Assembly (NCBI RefSeq): GCF_041276405.1
Contig: NZ_JBGGGT010000001.1
Location: forward strand, 541,501 to 605,500
Direction of reading: 5' to 3'
From: Microvirga sp. TS319
GTDB taxonomy: Bacteria > Pseudomonadota > Alphaproteobacteria > Rhizobiales > Beijerinckiaceae
DNA length: 64,000 nt
The notes beneath the pieces were generated by a model. It was given only the letters and a program-made list of their open reading frames with translations, searched no databases and was not told the DNA's origin. How positions within the stretch are numbered: the stretch's first letter is position 1; the number at the start of each line of letters is the position of its first letter. The position numbers were made by a program, and so were the translations under genes. Of this stretch, positions 26,087 to 35,684 are shown in pieces.

Positions 26087-26644
26087 AAGATCTCTCTTTC
26101 ATGGATCGCGGAGGCCATGGATGCGATGGAGCCAGGCCCCCCTCTCTTTTCATCGAAGCTTTCTTATTGGAAGGGAGTTGTTCGTCAAGAACGGCATAAC
26201 TCTCCCGAAAAGTAGTTCCTCCCCAAACTCGGCGGAGGATGAGGGACAGGTCCGACTACGAACGTCGCGGTGAATCGCGACCCCAACAGCACGCTGGTCA
26301 CTGTTGGCGCATTGGGCGGTGGGCTATCCTAAGACGAGGCCAGGGTAGGAAGGAACCCTTGGGAGAACAAGGTCAGGATCAGTGTGGTGATAGGCTTGGT
26401 TATACTGCAGGTGCCGTCTCAACTCCACATGCCTTCGAACCTCTGAGATGTAAAAGGAAAGGAGCGGGCCTAGAGGCAGACGAACCCCCTGCACTGTGAT
26501 CTTCAGTCGGCCTTAAGCCCTTGATCTTTCAAGCAGCTATTCCTGAGCCCATATGCGCTCTTGCCAATCCTCTACTTCGGGAAGGCGTTGCGTGACCCGC
26601 AGCCTTGGGGTACCTAGCGCACTTTGGACAACGGGTTATGCAAC
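26087..26644. other. 558-base stretch without a supported gene
   Basis: Between the divergent methyltransferase gene and the next small ORF only short, motif-free frames are seen. The promoter of the minus-strand methyltransferase should lie at its left end, but no clear consensus is visible. Confidence 0.4.
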
Positions 26645-26857
26645 ATGAGTACACTGCGTACAAGGGCGCTCCGGGAACGTCGAGAGGCGGGGATCGCCTA
26701 CCGTCCTCACATCGATCTTATGTGGGAAGACATCGCACACTTGGTCCGTACAGGCTATCTCGCTGCAGAGGACGTGCGCGATCGTAAGAAAGTGGAAGCG
26801 GCAGCGCAGCGGCTCTGGAATGAGCTTGTCCGAAACTTTATCGCCCAAGCGGCCTAA
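26645..26857 (+). CDS. small helical hypothetical protein
   Basis: A 70-residue ORF from ATG 26645 with a coherent amphipathic sequence (RALRERREAGIAYRPHIDLM, LVRTGYLAAEDVRDRKKVEA, AQRLWNELVRNF). Composition is that of a real soluble protein, but no family is recognised and the ribosome-binding site is weak. Arg-rich N-terminus plus two helices could bind nucleic acid; that is a guess. Confidence 0.45.
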   Translation: MSTLRTRALRERREAGIAYRPHIDLMWEDIAHLVRTGYLAAEDVRDRKKVEAAAQRLWNELVRNFIAQAA

Positions 26858-27120
26858 GCACTTCTCTAGATTAGACCGGAACTTGCGAGAGACGCCCATA
26901 TCCTATACGGCAACGCTCAGAGATACAACTCAGCAGTGAGCTTTGACCTACTGTCTAAGTGACCGCGGAAGCTCGTATAATAGGTCATAAACTTAGTGGT
27001 TCTCCAGTAAATATTGGCACAGCGCTACATATTACGTCTGTTCGCTTGTCGCTGTTGCCGCACTTGCGCGTGCGGCAATTCCATGACAGTACACGGCCAA
27101 ACAATCCTACGGGGGCATCA

Positions 27121-27798
27121 ATGGACCAGAATTCATCCTCTCCGAACGCCGCTGCGTCCCAAAAAGGGCAATACTGGGAAAATTTCTACGCGAAGGCTTC
27201 TGTCCCCGAGGCTCCTTCCCAGTTTGCGGCATTCGCCACTGGAGAACTGGAAGACATTCGGACGATCGTTGATGTTGGCTGTGGCAGCGGTCGTGACTCA
27301 TTCTTTTTTGCGAGCTTAGACTTGAACGTCCTTGGCGTTGACAACAGCGAGGTCGTAATCCAGCGGTGTCTGGACAAAAGTAAGACTCGCCGAGTCCCGA
27401 ACATCGCCTTCATGCAGGGCTCTGTTTCGTCCTCTGGATTCGAGAATGGGATCCGGGACTACATCGCCAGTTCAAAGTTGACAGGGCCGATCCTCATCTA
27501 CGCCCGGTTCTTCCTGCATGCCATTACTGAAACGGAAGAGCGAGATTTCCTCGCGGCTGCGTCTCGTCTCACAGGCCTCTTTGGCGGGAAGCTCGCTGTC
27601 GAGTTTCGAACGCCCCGGGATCAAGCACAAACGAAAGTTACGCCAGAGCACTACCGTAGGTACGTCGCCCCGCTTGAGATGATCGATCGTGCCCGTAACG
27701 TGGGTTTCAAGCTCTCTTACTTTGTTGAAGGTTTCGGCTTCGCCAAGCATAAGCAGGACGACGCTCACGTTGCACGCTGTGTGTTCACTCGTGAATAG
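27121..27798 (+). CDS. SAM-dependent methyltransferase
   Basis: The 225-residue product starts at ATG 27121 behind GGGGG. Motif I TIVDVGCGSGRDSFFFASLD is at about residues 45-64, followed by LGVDNSEVVIQRC (acidic residue binding the SAM ribose). ILIYARFFLHAITETEERDF matches post-motif II/III of TehB/UbiG-like class I enzymes. The substrate is unknown; sitting 100 bases before a LicD gene, a role in modifying a surface glycan or its phosphoryl head group is reasonable inference. Longer in-frame upstream extension (from 26959) lacks family similarity and is not included. Confidence 0.85.
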   Translation: MDQNSSSPNAAASQKGQYWENFYAKASVPEAPSQFAAFATGELEDIRTIVDVGCGSGRDSFFFASLDLNVLGVDNSEVVIQRCLDKSKTRRVPNIAFMQGSVSSSGFENGIRDYIASSKLTGPILIYARFFLHAITETEERDFLAAASRLTGLFGGKLAVEFRTPRDQAQTKVTPEHYRRYVAPLEMIDRARNVGFKLSYFVEGFGFAKHKQDDAHVARCVFTRE

Positions 27799-27897
27799 CA
27801 AACCCTTTGGGACCTGTTAGGCTCCTGCGGTAGCCGCTAAAGGCTCTCCGGCCACGCAAGAAGTATCTGACGAGAAGGCTCAGGAGGTTCTCAAACA

Positions 27898-29202
27898 ATG
27901 TCGTATCTTGAGCTTTTTGCAGAAGAGGCCCGAGTCCTGCGGGAAACGTTCTTTCCTCAGTTAGGCTTCAACGGGCCGTCAAATCCATTATTAATCAGCG
28001 GGGCATCGGCCAGATACATCCGCCTCTCCAAGCCAGGCGAGGCACCGCTGGCGATAACGAAGTTTCGTCTCTTCCGAGCAGCCCGCGATGGATATGTTTC
28101 GATAGACATTCCAAGCTGCTCGATCTGGATAGGAAATCCAGTCGACGGGTTTAACTTTGATGGCCAGTATGAAGCTCTGCTGTCTGGCAATGATCCAACT
28201 TTGCTTTCAACCGCACAAAGCGGACTACCAATAATAACCTTTGACCTTGGTCAGGAGGTGAAATTTGATCGCCTCCAGATCTGCGCACAAATAGGCTATT
28301 CCGCGCATCACGCATGGGGGATTAAAATTGAAGTCTCCAGCGACGGCGAGGCATGGCGGACTCATTACGATGGGAATGGTCGTGTCTCTGAATACCGTCG
28401 ACTGCTTCTGAGCAGGGCCGGACAAGGCGATAATCCGCAGACTGCTGCCCATCGCCTTGTTTTCGCGCGAGCCATTGCAAGTTTCTTTGAGACCGGCGTC
28501 GTCGACCCAAAGGACGTTCGCACTGAAGCTTCGAAGTTTGGCCTTTCGGAAGAGCACTACCGTTCAGTTATCAAAGAGTTGAACGCACGATTTGTGCATC
28601 CATATGAGCGGGAAGTCACCGTTCATGGCATAAAGAGATCGTTTCGCTTCTGGTCAAATTCTGAGAAGCAAGGATACCTTCGCCATTGCAACGAGATTAT
28701 CGATGCCCTATCTGCCGCAGGCATTGAATGCTCACTCGGCTATGGAGCAGTCCTCGGGCTCATCCGCGGTCGTGATTTCATTCCCCATGATGATGACCTC
28801 GATATCATCGCCATCTTTGATCAATCAGTAGCGCATAGCTTTCCTCTTGCACTCTCAATACTTTCATCTGCTCTAGCCAAGAGCAAATTTAATGTGACGG
28901 GCAATCATATCGCCCATCGATGGGTTTCGAAGGCTGGCGTATCGTTCTTCTGTGATGTCTTTGTCGGAATCAAGGAAGGCGATTTCATCTCGTTTCTGCC
29001 TGGCCCACGGCGTGAAATTCACTATGCCGATGTTTTCCCGCCACTCAAGACGAAGATCTTCGGCCATGAATGTCCGATACCTAGGAATCCTTTCGCATAT
29101 CTTGAGAAGGTTTACGGTCCCCACTGGGAGACGCCCATCCCTGGATGGAACCATAGCTGGAAGACTGATGATTTCAAGGATTTGATGGGCTCTGCTGCTT
29201 GA
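27898..29202 (+). CDS. LicD-family phosphotransferase with N-terminal discoidin-like domain
   Basis: The C-terminal half of this 434-residue protein is a LicD/nucleotidyltransferase-fold domain: GYGAVLGLIRGRDFIPHDDD (residues 281-300, catalytic DDD), then FFCDVFVGIKEGDF, and the tail NPFAYLEKVYGPHWETPIPG. LicD enzymes transfer phosphocholine or related phospho-alcohols from CDP carriers to glycans. Residues 25-175 resemble an F5/8 type C (discoidin) beta-sandwich: LLISGASARYIRLSKPGEAP, ITFDLGQEVKFDRLQI and IKIEVSSDGEAWRTHYDG. This would be a carbohydrate-binding module fused to the transferase. No signal peptide, so cytoplasmic. It overlaps the convergent glycosidase gene by 29 bases. ATG 27898 is preceded by AGGAGG. 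Confidence 0.85.
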   Translation: MSYLELFAEEARVLRETFFPQLGFNGPSNPLLISGASARYIRLSKPGEAPLAITKFRLFRAARDGYVSIDIPSCSIWIGNPVDGFNFDGQYEALLSGNDPTLLSTAQSGLPIITFDLGQEVKFDRLQICAQIGYSAHHAWGIKIEVSSDGEAWRTHYDGNGRVSEYRRLLLSRAGQGDNPQTAAHRLVFARAIASFFETGVVDPKDVRTEASKFGLSEEHYRSVIKELNARFVHPYEREVTVHGIKRSFRFWSNSEKQGYLRHCNEIIDALSAAGIECSLGYGAVLGLIRGRDFIPHDDDLDIIAIFDQSVAHSFPLALSILSSALAKSKFNVTGNHIAHRWVSKAGVSFFCDVFVGIKEGDFISFLPGPRREIHYADVFPPLKTKIFGHECPIPRNPFAYLEKVYGPHWETPIPGWNHSWKTDDFKDLMGSAA

Positions 29203-30310
29203 TGGTAGGCGGGAACCGCGAACCTTCTTGGTGTGCGAAGAACCCGTCTGTTCCAAGAACGCTTCCCCCGTCCCACACCCCATAGACCTTACTTTCATTC
29301 CAATCGAAAATGAAACTTGCCTGGACAACCTCAGACCAATGCTGACTGAGAATGCTCAAAAACGAAAGGTAATAGCCCAAGCGTGAATTGCTGCCGTTCG
29401 CTCTAGCGAAGCTCTTCGGGAAGCCCCATTCGGTAATCCACCAAGGCTTGGACTTATCAATGCCATCTCTGGCCTCATTGAGGATAGATGTGACCTGAGA
29501 TGCGATGGCGCCTCCAGCGTCGTCAACCGGCTCTGTCAGGCGGGGATAGATATGTACTGCATAAGCGTCCACATACCTATCAATTCCTAGCTCACGCAAT
29601 GTGCGAAGCGCGACCCCCGGCTCAACTAACGATGCATTCACCTGAGAGAGCCATTCGTTGCTAGGACGCGCTAAGCCGCCGAGTATGACTGGCGTCCCGC
29701 GAGTTTGGCTTGTTTCATTGAGCGCGGTACGAGTGAACCTTACGGCCTCAACAAGCTTGTTGAGACCACCCTCGAACTTTGACCAAAATGAATACTCGCG
29801 ATAGGTCTTTGCGCTGAGAACCGCACCGCCTTGGATGAGCGGCAAGTCGCCATTAAAGTCCGCAGAGTTGAACTCGTTGCCTATCTGTACGGCAGCTAGT
29901 TTGAGCTTCCGGGCTTCCACTCCGACAAGAAACTTTAGGAACACATCCTCGAACCTGCTTAGGTCAAGTTCTGACAGTGGTGCAACATCATGGACTAGAC
30001 CAGAACCGCCCCGCTTTTTCATCTCGGGACCATAAAGGTATTGCTGCGAGAGAAGAACAAAAAGTACTACATTGATATTCTTCTTATTGAAGTACTCGAT
30101 GACTTCCCAATTTTTCTCCATTTGGGGAACGAGCATAATTCGGACGTTCCGGACTCCATCCTGAGCCATCGCGTCAATTATCGAAGGCCAGTTCTGCTGC
30201 CACGCAATTCCTGGGCGATTTACGCCTAGGCTGACCTGACCCACGGAACTAACAACACTGCAGAATAGCAGGACCGAGGCAAAAGTGGCTCTACGGAGAA
30301 GATAGATCAT
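29174..30310 (-). CDS. exported glycoside hydrolase, clan GH-A type
   Basis: The 378-residue product has a signal peptide (LLRRATFASVLLFCSVVSSVG) and a (beta/alpha)8-type sequence. The two conserved acids are placed as in clan A: VQIGNEFNSADF (Glu146, acid/base) and PWWITEWGFP (Glu294, nucleophile). Strand motifs YAVHIYPRL and VRIMLVP also fit. The family could be GH5, GH39 or a PslG-like group; I cannot decide. In a capsule region, a periplasmic glycosidase may trim or turn over polymer, as PslG and similar enzymes do for exopolysaccharide. It is transcribed against the LicD gene with overlapping 3' ends, and no terminator is visible between them. Confidence 0.75.
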   Translation of the reverse strand: MIYLLRRATFASVLLFCSVVSSVGQVSLGVNRPGIAWQQNWPSIIDAMAQDGVRNVRIMLVPQMEKNWEVIEYFNKKNINVVLFVLLSQQYLYGPEMKKRGGSGLVHDVAPLSELDLSRFEDVFLKFLVGVEARKLKLAAVQIGNEFNSADFNGDLPLIQGGAVLSAKTYREYSFWSKFEGGLNKLVEAVRFTRTALNETSQTRGTPVILGGLARPSNEWLSQVNASLVEPGVALRTLRELGIDRYVDAYAVHIYPRLTEPVDDAGGAIASQVTSILNEARDGIDKSKPWWITEWGFPKSFARANGSNSRLGYYLSFLSILSQHWSEVVQASFIFDWNESKVYGVWDGGSVLGTDGFFAHQEGSRFPPTIKQQSPSNP

Positions 30311-30359
30311 TACTATAAATGATTTTCTTAGGTGGAGGTGTCATCTTATTCTAAGGTTA

Positions 30360-30600
30360 TTACCTAAGCCAGCCTTGGCGGCAAGGTGACCTTGCACGAA
30401 CCTCTCATGCGGCGCGGGGATGGGGCGGCGGTGTCCGCCAAAGTGCGTCGGAGCCAGGCTTCCGCTCTGGCGAAAGCGCGGCATCGGCGTCAGAGCGCCT
30501 GGCGGACTCACGTCAAAGCGCAAGGCCGCCTGCCGAATGGAGGAGCTGCCTTCCACCGCACGCACGATCCGCTCACCCAAGTCTCGGGAGAGGAGCAGGC
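30360..30600 (-). pseudogene. N-terminal remnant of an IS630-type transposase
   Basis: The minus strand reads LSRDLGERIVRAVEGSSSIR, then QAALRFDVSP, the first helix-turn-helix of IS630-group OrfA proteins. FRQSGSLAP, HFGGHRRP and GHLAAKAGL follow with altered residues. The DDE part is absent and no inverted repeats are seen. It marks an old insertion between the glycosidase and the large glycosyltransferase. Confidence 0.6.
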
Positions 30601-30700
30601 ATAGAAAGCCTCCCGACCTACCGTGACCCGCCTTGTGGAAGCGGCTATTCCGATTCCACACAACCGCCGCACGCTCCAATGCAGAGCGTCACACTCAGAC

Positions 30701-33220
30701 TTAGCTCGTGAGAGGTCTGTTCTCAGTCCTGCCATGACGGGTGTAATGTTCCCATCCCGAGCGAAAGACCCCACGCCGGACACTCTCTGCGACATCAGGG
30801 TTGGCAGCGAGGTAACGTGCCTCGGAAAAGCTGTCGGGAACCCCAAAGCTCGACGAACGTGTAGAGCTTAGTAAGCGATCTGCCAATTGCCCAACAGAGA
30901 TCTTGCCATGGGACCTGCGCCTCAATCCGAAAAGATTGGGTGGGCGCAGGCCTATCTCTCTAAGAGTTGACGTGTCTCCTGAATTGACCAAGGACGCGAG
31001 GACCTCGAGGGCAGCCTTGTATTTTGCAAGCTCGTTCTCACTCTCGCTAGACTGAGCGGCCAAATGTGCGGTGTTTCCTGTCTTTAGCGTGCGAAGTATT
31101 GCCAAGCTCTCGCGGCTTGTTCGCAAGAGATCCTGGAAATGTAGCCCGATTCCAAGAAGAGCTCCAAGTGATCCCTCTTGTCCGCCGACGCTGGTCCTCG
31201 TGAGCTTGTTGCGCACTACCGAAGCGAACTCGAGATGTTTGCTTCGGCCGCTTATGACTGAGTTACCGAAGGATGTAATATCGCCACGGTCTCTATGATG
31301 ATAATTGGCTAAGTATTCTGGAACGATACCAATGTCGGTTTGGGCGAGGAACCTAACATTAAAGTCCCAGTCACCTAAAACTGGGAAGCGCTCATCAAAA
31401 CGGCCAATATTGTCGTATACATCACGCCTGAACACAAATGCGATCGGCGGGAAGACGTTCCCTTGCGCCAGCTCCATGATGTTGATCGAGTCGAGCCACT
31501 CATTATAGGGGCTGCGACCGTGGATAGCGATACCTGATCCGGTAACTTCTTCGGACACGTATGTACTTTTTGTGATAACACCGCCGTAGAGGTGATTCTT
31601 TGAGTCATCGAGGAATGATACAGTTCTTTCAAGGAAAGTCGGCTCCCATGTGTCATCGTCATCGTGGATGACGATGTAATCACTTTCGCACGCTGCGATC
31701 GCTATATTGGATGCGGCTTCCATTCCCCGATTTACGACGTTATCAACCAGAATAATATTCCGCTCGTCGACGGATAGATTACGACCGCCGGCGGGTACCC
31801 TGCCGCCAGTTCCGGTCATCTCCGCGATCACTGACTTCGCAAGCTCGGGGTCGCCTCCATCGTTGACGACGACGTGCACGAAGTCTTTGAACGTTTGGCT
31901 GTGAACACTCTCAATGGCTCGACGCAGAAACATTGGGCGGTCAAGAGTGCGAGTAATCACGGCTACAGCGGGTCGCCCTCTACGAGTACTCGTAAGAAAT
32001 GGGCGTGGCGAAAGGCGTGATGCAATCGCACTCGATGGGCCGTGCAGCTTGGATTGCATCACACGCGCCATTTCTGGCGGGTACTCGAGAGCTATCTGGC
32101 CACTCGGCCACAATGATTCCTTGACCCGAAGCTCAGGCTTATCCCACTGATGTCGGTCTTCAGCTGCGAAGACGATAGGAACCTTAAGGTTCCGTCCGAA
32201 ATCGGCAGAGCGCTCGATGGAGCGAAGCATGTTTACGTTCTTGCGCGTCGGATATATTATAACTTCCGCAAGTTGCTTCCAGCACGTACCAGCTTCATGG
32301 GTTAGCGCGCCGATGCCAGATCCGTGGGGGAGTTCGTCCAAGTAGTCGAGGACGCCACAGAAGAGAGGGTCAGACTGTTTAGTTGGTGCATCCGCCAGGA
32401 TCGCGTCAATTTCTGGTGATTGAGCGGCTCCATTGGTGTTGATCAAGATGCGTTCGACGCTGGGCGCATGGGGTTCAAAGAGGCTTTCAATGAGATGCCG
32501 GCTCTCAACCAGACAAGTCTCCGGTTTGAGTGGGTCGTACTTTCCCGCATTGAACATCAAGCCAATAACGCGGGCCGGGTCGAAGTTCTTCGTAGGATCA
32601 GGCGAGATAATGCGACCGAAATAAGCTCCCCACCAGTCAGCCTGGGGAAACGCTTGCGCCAAAAGACGTTGGCTTGTCGCCTGCCAGCCGGTGTCAACAA
32701 TCAACGCCCGAGGGTTGTGGCTCAGAAGAGATTCAATATATCGTTCAAAAGCCTCGCTGTCTTGACCCAGTGCACCATTTATCGTCTTGCCTAATGGTTC
32801 CGAGCTGCCGACGATGGAGACCAAGTCACCCGACGGGCGCTGAAGAGCAGGATCCGTTGCTATCTTGGAGGGAACTCCATTGTGCCTAAACAAAGCATTC
32901 ACGATGTCCCCGACGGTGCCGTGGGGAAACTCTGAGAGGATTAACTGAAGCGTCTGGTCCGGAGATCTACGCCAGGTTCCCTTGGCAATAAGAAACCGAG
33001 ATGCCCAGAGATAATCTGCATTGGTCAGCGGCTTGAGACGTGCAGACCGCACGAAAGTCTCAAGCGCTCTCCTGATGCGAATTCCCGCGCGGGACATGAA
33101 CAAGATTTTAGCGTCGAGCTTCTCCTCGAAGTAGACCGCATGCCCATACAGTCGCAGAAGATAAAGCGCGACAACTGGCCCTAAAACATCCCTTCCGAAG
33201 TTATAACGGTCATCAGTCAT
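30701..33220 (-). CDS. large multidomain protein with GT2 glycosyltransferase
   Basis: This protein of about 839 residues has three parts. Residues 1-390 begin YNFGRDVLGPVVALYLLRLY and LFMSRAGIRIRRALE, a domain that in other bacteria directly follows a HAD phosphatase in one chain (HAD + 'FGRDVxGP' module). Residues about 415-650 form a GT-A glycosyltransferase family 2 domain: VAVITRTLDRPMFLRRAIES, NRGMEAASNIAI, YIVIHDDDDTWEP (DXD metal site) and FDERFPVLGDWDFNVRF. The last 50 residues hold the YLAANPDVAESVRRGVF...GWEHYTRHGRTENRPL repeat, common at the ends of surface-polysaccharide enzymes. ATG 33220 is preferred because FGRDV similarity begins right after it; ATG 33262 is possible. The HAD part is encoded by the separate gene upstream (33320-34219). 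Confidence 0.82.
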   Translation of the reverse strand: MTDDRYNFGRDVLGPVVALYLLRLYGHAVYFEEKLDAKILFMSRAGIRIRRALETFVRSARLKPLTNADYLWASRFLIAKGTWRRSPDQTLQLILSEFPHGTVGDIVNALFRHNGVPSKIATDPALQRPSGDLVSIVGSSEPLGKTINGALGQDSEAFERYIESLLSHNPRALIVDTGWQATSQRLLAQAFPQADWWGAYFGRIISPDPTKNFDPARVIGLMFNAGKYDPLKPETCLVESRHLIESLFEPHAPSVERILINTNGAAQSPEIDAILADAPTKQSDPLFCGVLDYLDELPHGSGIGALTHEAGTCWKQLAEVIIYPTRKNVNMLRSIERSADFGRNLKVPIVFAAEDRHQWDKPELRVKESLWPSGQIALEYPPEMARVMQSKLHGPSSAIASRLSPRPFLTSTRRGRPAVAVITRTLDRPMFLRRAIESVHSQTFKDFVHVVVNDGGDPELAKSVIAEMTGTGGRVPAGGRNLSVDERNIILVDNVVNRGMEAASNIAIAACESDYIVIHDDDDTWEPTFLERTVSFLDDSKNHLYGGVITKSTYVSEEVTGSGIAIHGRSPYNEWLDSINIMELAQGNVFPPIAFVFRRDVYDNIGRFDERFPVLGDWDFNVRFLAQTDIGIVPEYLANYHHRDRGDITSFGNSVISGRSKHLEFASVVRNKLTRTSVGGQEGSLGALLGIGLHFQDLLRTSRESLAILRTLKTGNTAHLAAQSSESENELAKYKAALEVLASLVNSGDTSTLREIGLRPPNLFGLRRRSHGKISVGQLADRLLSSTRSSSFGVPDSFSEARYLAANPDVAESVRRGVFRSGWEHYTRHGRTENRPLTS

Positions 33221-33319
33221 CGATTTCTCTTTTGATGTCTGCGTTTTGACAAGCAGCTGCATTGGAAGATTAACTCTTTGTTATAGTTTGCGCGAAGGCC
33301 CGCTAACTGTGTCGAAACT

Positions 33320-34219
33320 TCACACTTTTGCCCAAGGGCTTACATCTATACCCATAGCGCTCATCTCTTCGAGGAAGAGGAAAAGATCTTCCTCTCTCTC
33401 GGTCACTTCGGTGTTTGAGATTGGCAAATGGAGCGCTTGCCAGCCCGCTTGCCTTGCTCGGGTTACATCGCCAAGAAGGGAGTCCCCAATGTGCAAGAAC
33501 TGCGAACTTTGAGCCTTAAGTACATCTTCCACTTCTTTGAAAATTCGCCCTGATCTTTTACTTACAACGAAATCACAGCTAGAAAAGACATGGTCAAAAA
33601 AACGTTTCCCAGCCACACGTTCTGCGATCTCCTCAATTGCGGGGGCAGGAAGATACATGTCACTAAGCAGAATGACTTTCCCTCCTGCGGCTCGAAAGTG
33701 CTCAGAGATTTCGAGCAGCATGGCGTTCGGGACAAGGTTTCCGACCTCGTAGTCAACTTCCATCTTTAGGAGGGTAGATTTTGTGTCCTGATCCAACCGA
33801 AGAATACGCGCACAAATCTCATTGACATCGTCAATGCTGCCTTCCCGGGAACCCTGAACCGGTGTACGAGCGCGATAGCTTACGCCCATCCCCAATGCCC
33901 GTGCCAACAAGACGTCGATTGCTGCAACCTGGATGTCAGGCAGCCGTTCGGCGTCGCGTAGGTAAGCGACGAAGCCTTTTGCCATTTCGAAATAACGACG
34001 AGCTTCGGACTTTTTGTTTCTAAGAAGAGCCGTGTCGAATACGTCGAGCGACAGGATCTCGATTCCCTCGAGCAAAGGCCAGATATGTTTCTGTGCAAGC
34101 TCATGTCCTCTATCCCGGAACAAGGCCGCACGATCGGAACTTGAGGTGATCACCCGGGCTAAATGACCGAACTGGTGGATGACAGGACTGGGCGCACCAG
34201 CTAAAGTGAGATGTTGCAT
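33320..34219 (-). CDS. HAD-superfamily hydrolase, partner of the downstream glycosyltransferase
   Basis: The 299-residue product has all four HAD motifs: LSLDVFDTALL (D59 nucleophile, D62), KVILLSDMYLP (motif II Ser plus an acidic cap contact), VVSKRSGRIF (motif III Lys) and FLHIGDSLLGDVTRA (motif IV Asp pair). A helical cap lies between motifs I and II. It belongs to the HAD group that occurs fused to the FGRDVxGP domain and a GT2 domain. Here the chain stops and the rest is encoded 100 bases downstream, so the two are probably an operon and the proteins interact. Likely activity is dephosphorylation of a sugar phosphate or glycolipid intermediate; the substrate is unknown. Confidence 0.82.
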   Translation of the reverse strand: MQHLTLAGAPSPVIHQFGHLARVITSSSDRAALFRDRGHELAQKHIWPLLEGIEILSLDVFDTALLRNKKSEARRYFEMAKGFVAYLRDAERLPDIQVAAIDVLLARALGMGVSYRARTPVQGSREGSIDDVNEICARILRLDQDTKSTLLKMEVDYEVGNLVPNAMLLEISEHFRAAGGKVILLSDMYLPAPAIEEIAERVAGKRFFDHVFSSCDFVVSKRSGRIFKEVEDVLKAQSSQFLHIGDSLLGDVTRARQAGWQALHLPISNTEVTEREEDLFLFLEEMSAMGIDVSPWAKV

Positions 34220-34630
34220 TCTTGTGTATGCCCCCTAGACGCACTTCTTTTCTAAATTGAGAGGCAAGCTTGGCATCTCGAAAGCTTCGCCAGTTGAGGT
34301 TCGTGGTCGCATATCCTATTTGGTGGTTGCTTGTCATCCCCGTGTTGCCTGGCAACTCGCCACATGTGAAATTCCTTGCCAGTTCACTCGACTACCAGTT
34401 TCAGCGGTTGCAGGGTTGCCCTGATAAGGGGCTGATGCCGCACTTGTAGGATCTAGACGGCCCCGTATACAGTTTCGAACCCCGGACGGGCGATTTCTGC
34501 AGGGCTTCGATTTCATGTCTGACGTGACGGAACTATCCGGCGGTTCCTCGCGATCCTAAGCGCCTGGGAGCTCTAGATCGCGTAGCAATACAATAATAGG
34601 TTCTTAATGTTGGGATTGTGTAAGCTGTAG
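34220..34630. other. 411-base stretch without a supported gene
   Basis: It lies between the HAD gene start and the IS3 element. No motif-bearing frame was found; it likely holds the HAD promoter. The last seven bases (GCTGTAG) are repeated after the IS3 element. Confidence 0.45.
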
Positions 34631-34702
34631 TGTCCATCGTCAGAGTTTTTGAGACAGCGGGCGGTCTGAACTAAGGAAGACTCTGGCCCATCTGGTTTCA
34701 GA

Positions 34703-35684
34703 TTAGGCGACCTGCATCTGGTGCTGCAAGCGTCGGGTTTGAATGGTCTGGCGTTTGATCCTTTCTCTCTCCATCAAAATGGCCGCTCCGCGTTGGAAGT
34801 AGACGTCGGCAGGCGTCAGGTTGCTCAGGCTCTCGTGGTAGCGTTGGTGATTGTAGTGCGCCACAAAGGCCTCGATCTGCGCCTCCAGATCACCGGGGAG
34901 GAAGTAGTTCTCCAGCAGAATGCGGTTCTTGAGCGTCTGATGCCAGCGCTCGATCTTGCCCTGCGTCATGGGATGGTACGGCGCCCCACGCACATGGCTC
35001 ATGCCCTTGCCCTCCAGCCACGAGGCCAGGTCCGACGAGATGTAGCTTGAGCCGTTGTCCGACAAGCAGCCGGGGCCGGTGCACCGCCTCCACCTGCTCA
35101 AGGCCAGAGGCTTGCAGCGCCACCTCCAGGGTGTCAGTGACGTCTTCGGCCTTCATGGTAGTGCACAGCTTCCAGGCGAGGATATAGCGCGAGAAGGCGT
35201 CGAGCACGGTCGAGAGATAAAACCAGCCCCAGCCGATCACCTTCAGGTACGTGAAGTCAGTCTGCCAGAGCTGGTTGGGCGCAGAGGTCTTATCTTTGAA
35301 CTCGTCAGAGGCCTTCATCACGATGAAGGCTGGGCTGGCGATCAGGTCCTGCGCTTTGGGCAGGCGGTAGACGGAGGCCTCGGAGACAAAGTAGCCGTGC
35401 TGGTCGGTAAAGCGCACCGCCAGCTCCCGTGACGACAGCTCTGGCTCGTCCAGAGCCAATTGGATGATCTGCTCGCGTATCCGATCCGGGATGCGGTTCC
35501 AGACCCGCTTCGGCTGGGGGCGCCGATCCTCCAAGGCCTCAGGGCCGCCGGTCTGGGAGAGATCGTACCAGCGGTAGAAGGTCGGCCGTGGAATGCCGAT
35601 CTTGGCCAGGGTCTCACGCACGGAGAGATGGGACTGCTCCACCAAGCGGATGATCTCGATCTTCTCAGAAGCCGGGTACCTCAT
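34703..35684 (-). pseudogene. IS3 OrfB transposase, one-base insertion
   Basis: OrfB opens MRYPASEKIEIIRLVEQSHL and has the rve core QLWQTDFTYLKVIGWGWFYL (first Asp). Near 35066 an extra T in CTGCTTGTC shifts the frame; the true continuation is LLSDNGSSYISSDL (second Asp) and YHPMTQGKIERWHQTLKN (Glu). All catalytic residues are therefore present in two frames. Its ATG overlaps the orfA stop (ATGA). Confidence 0.9.
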
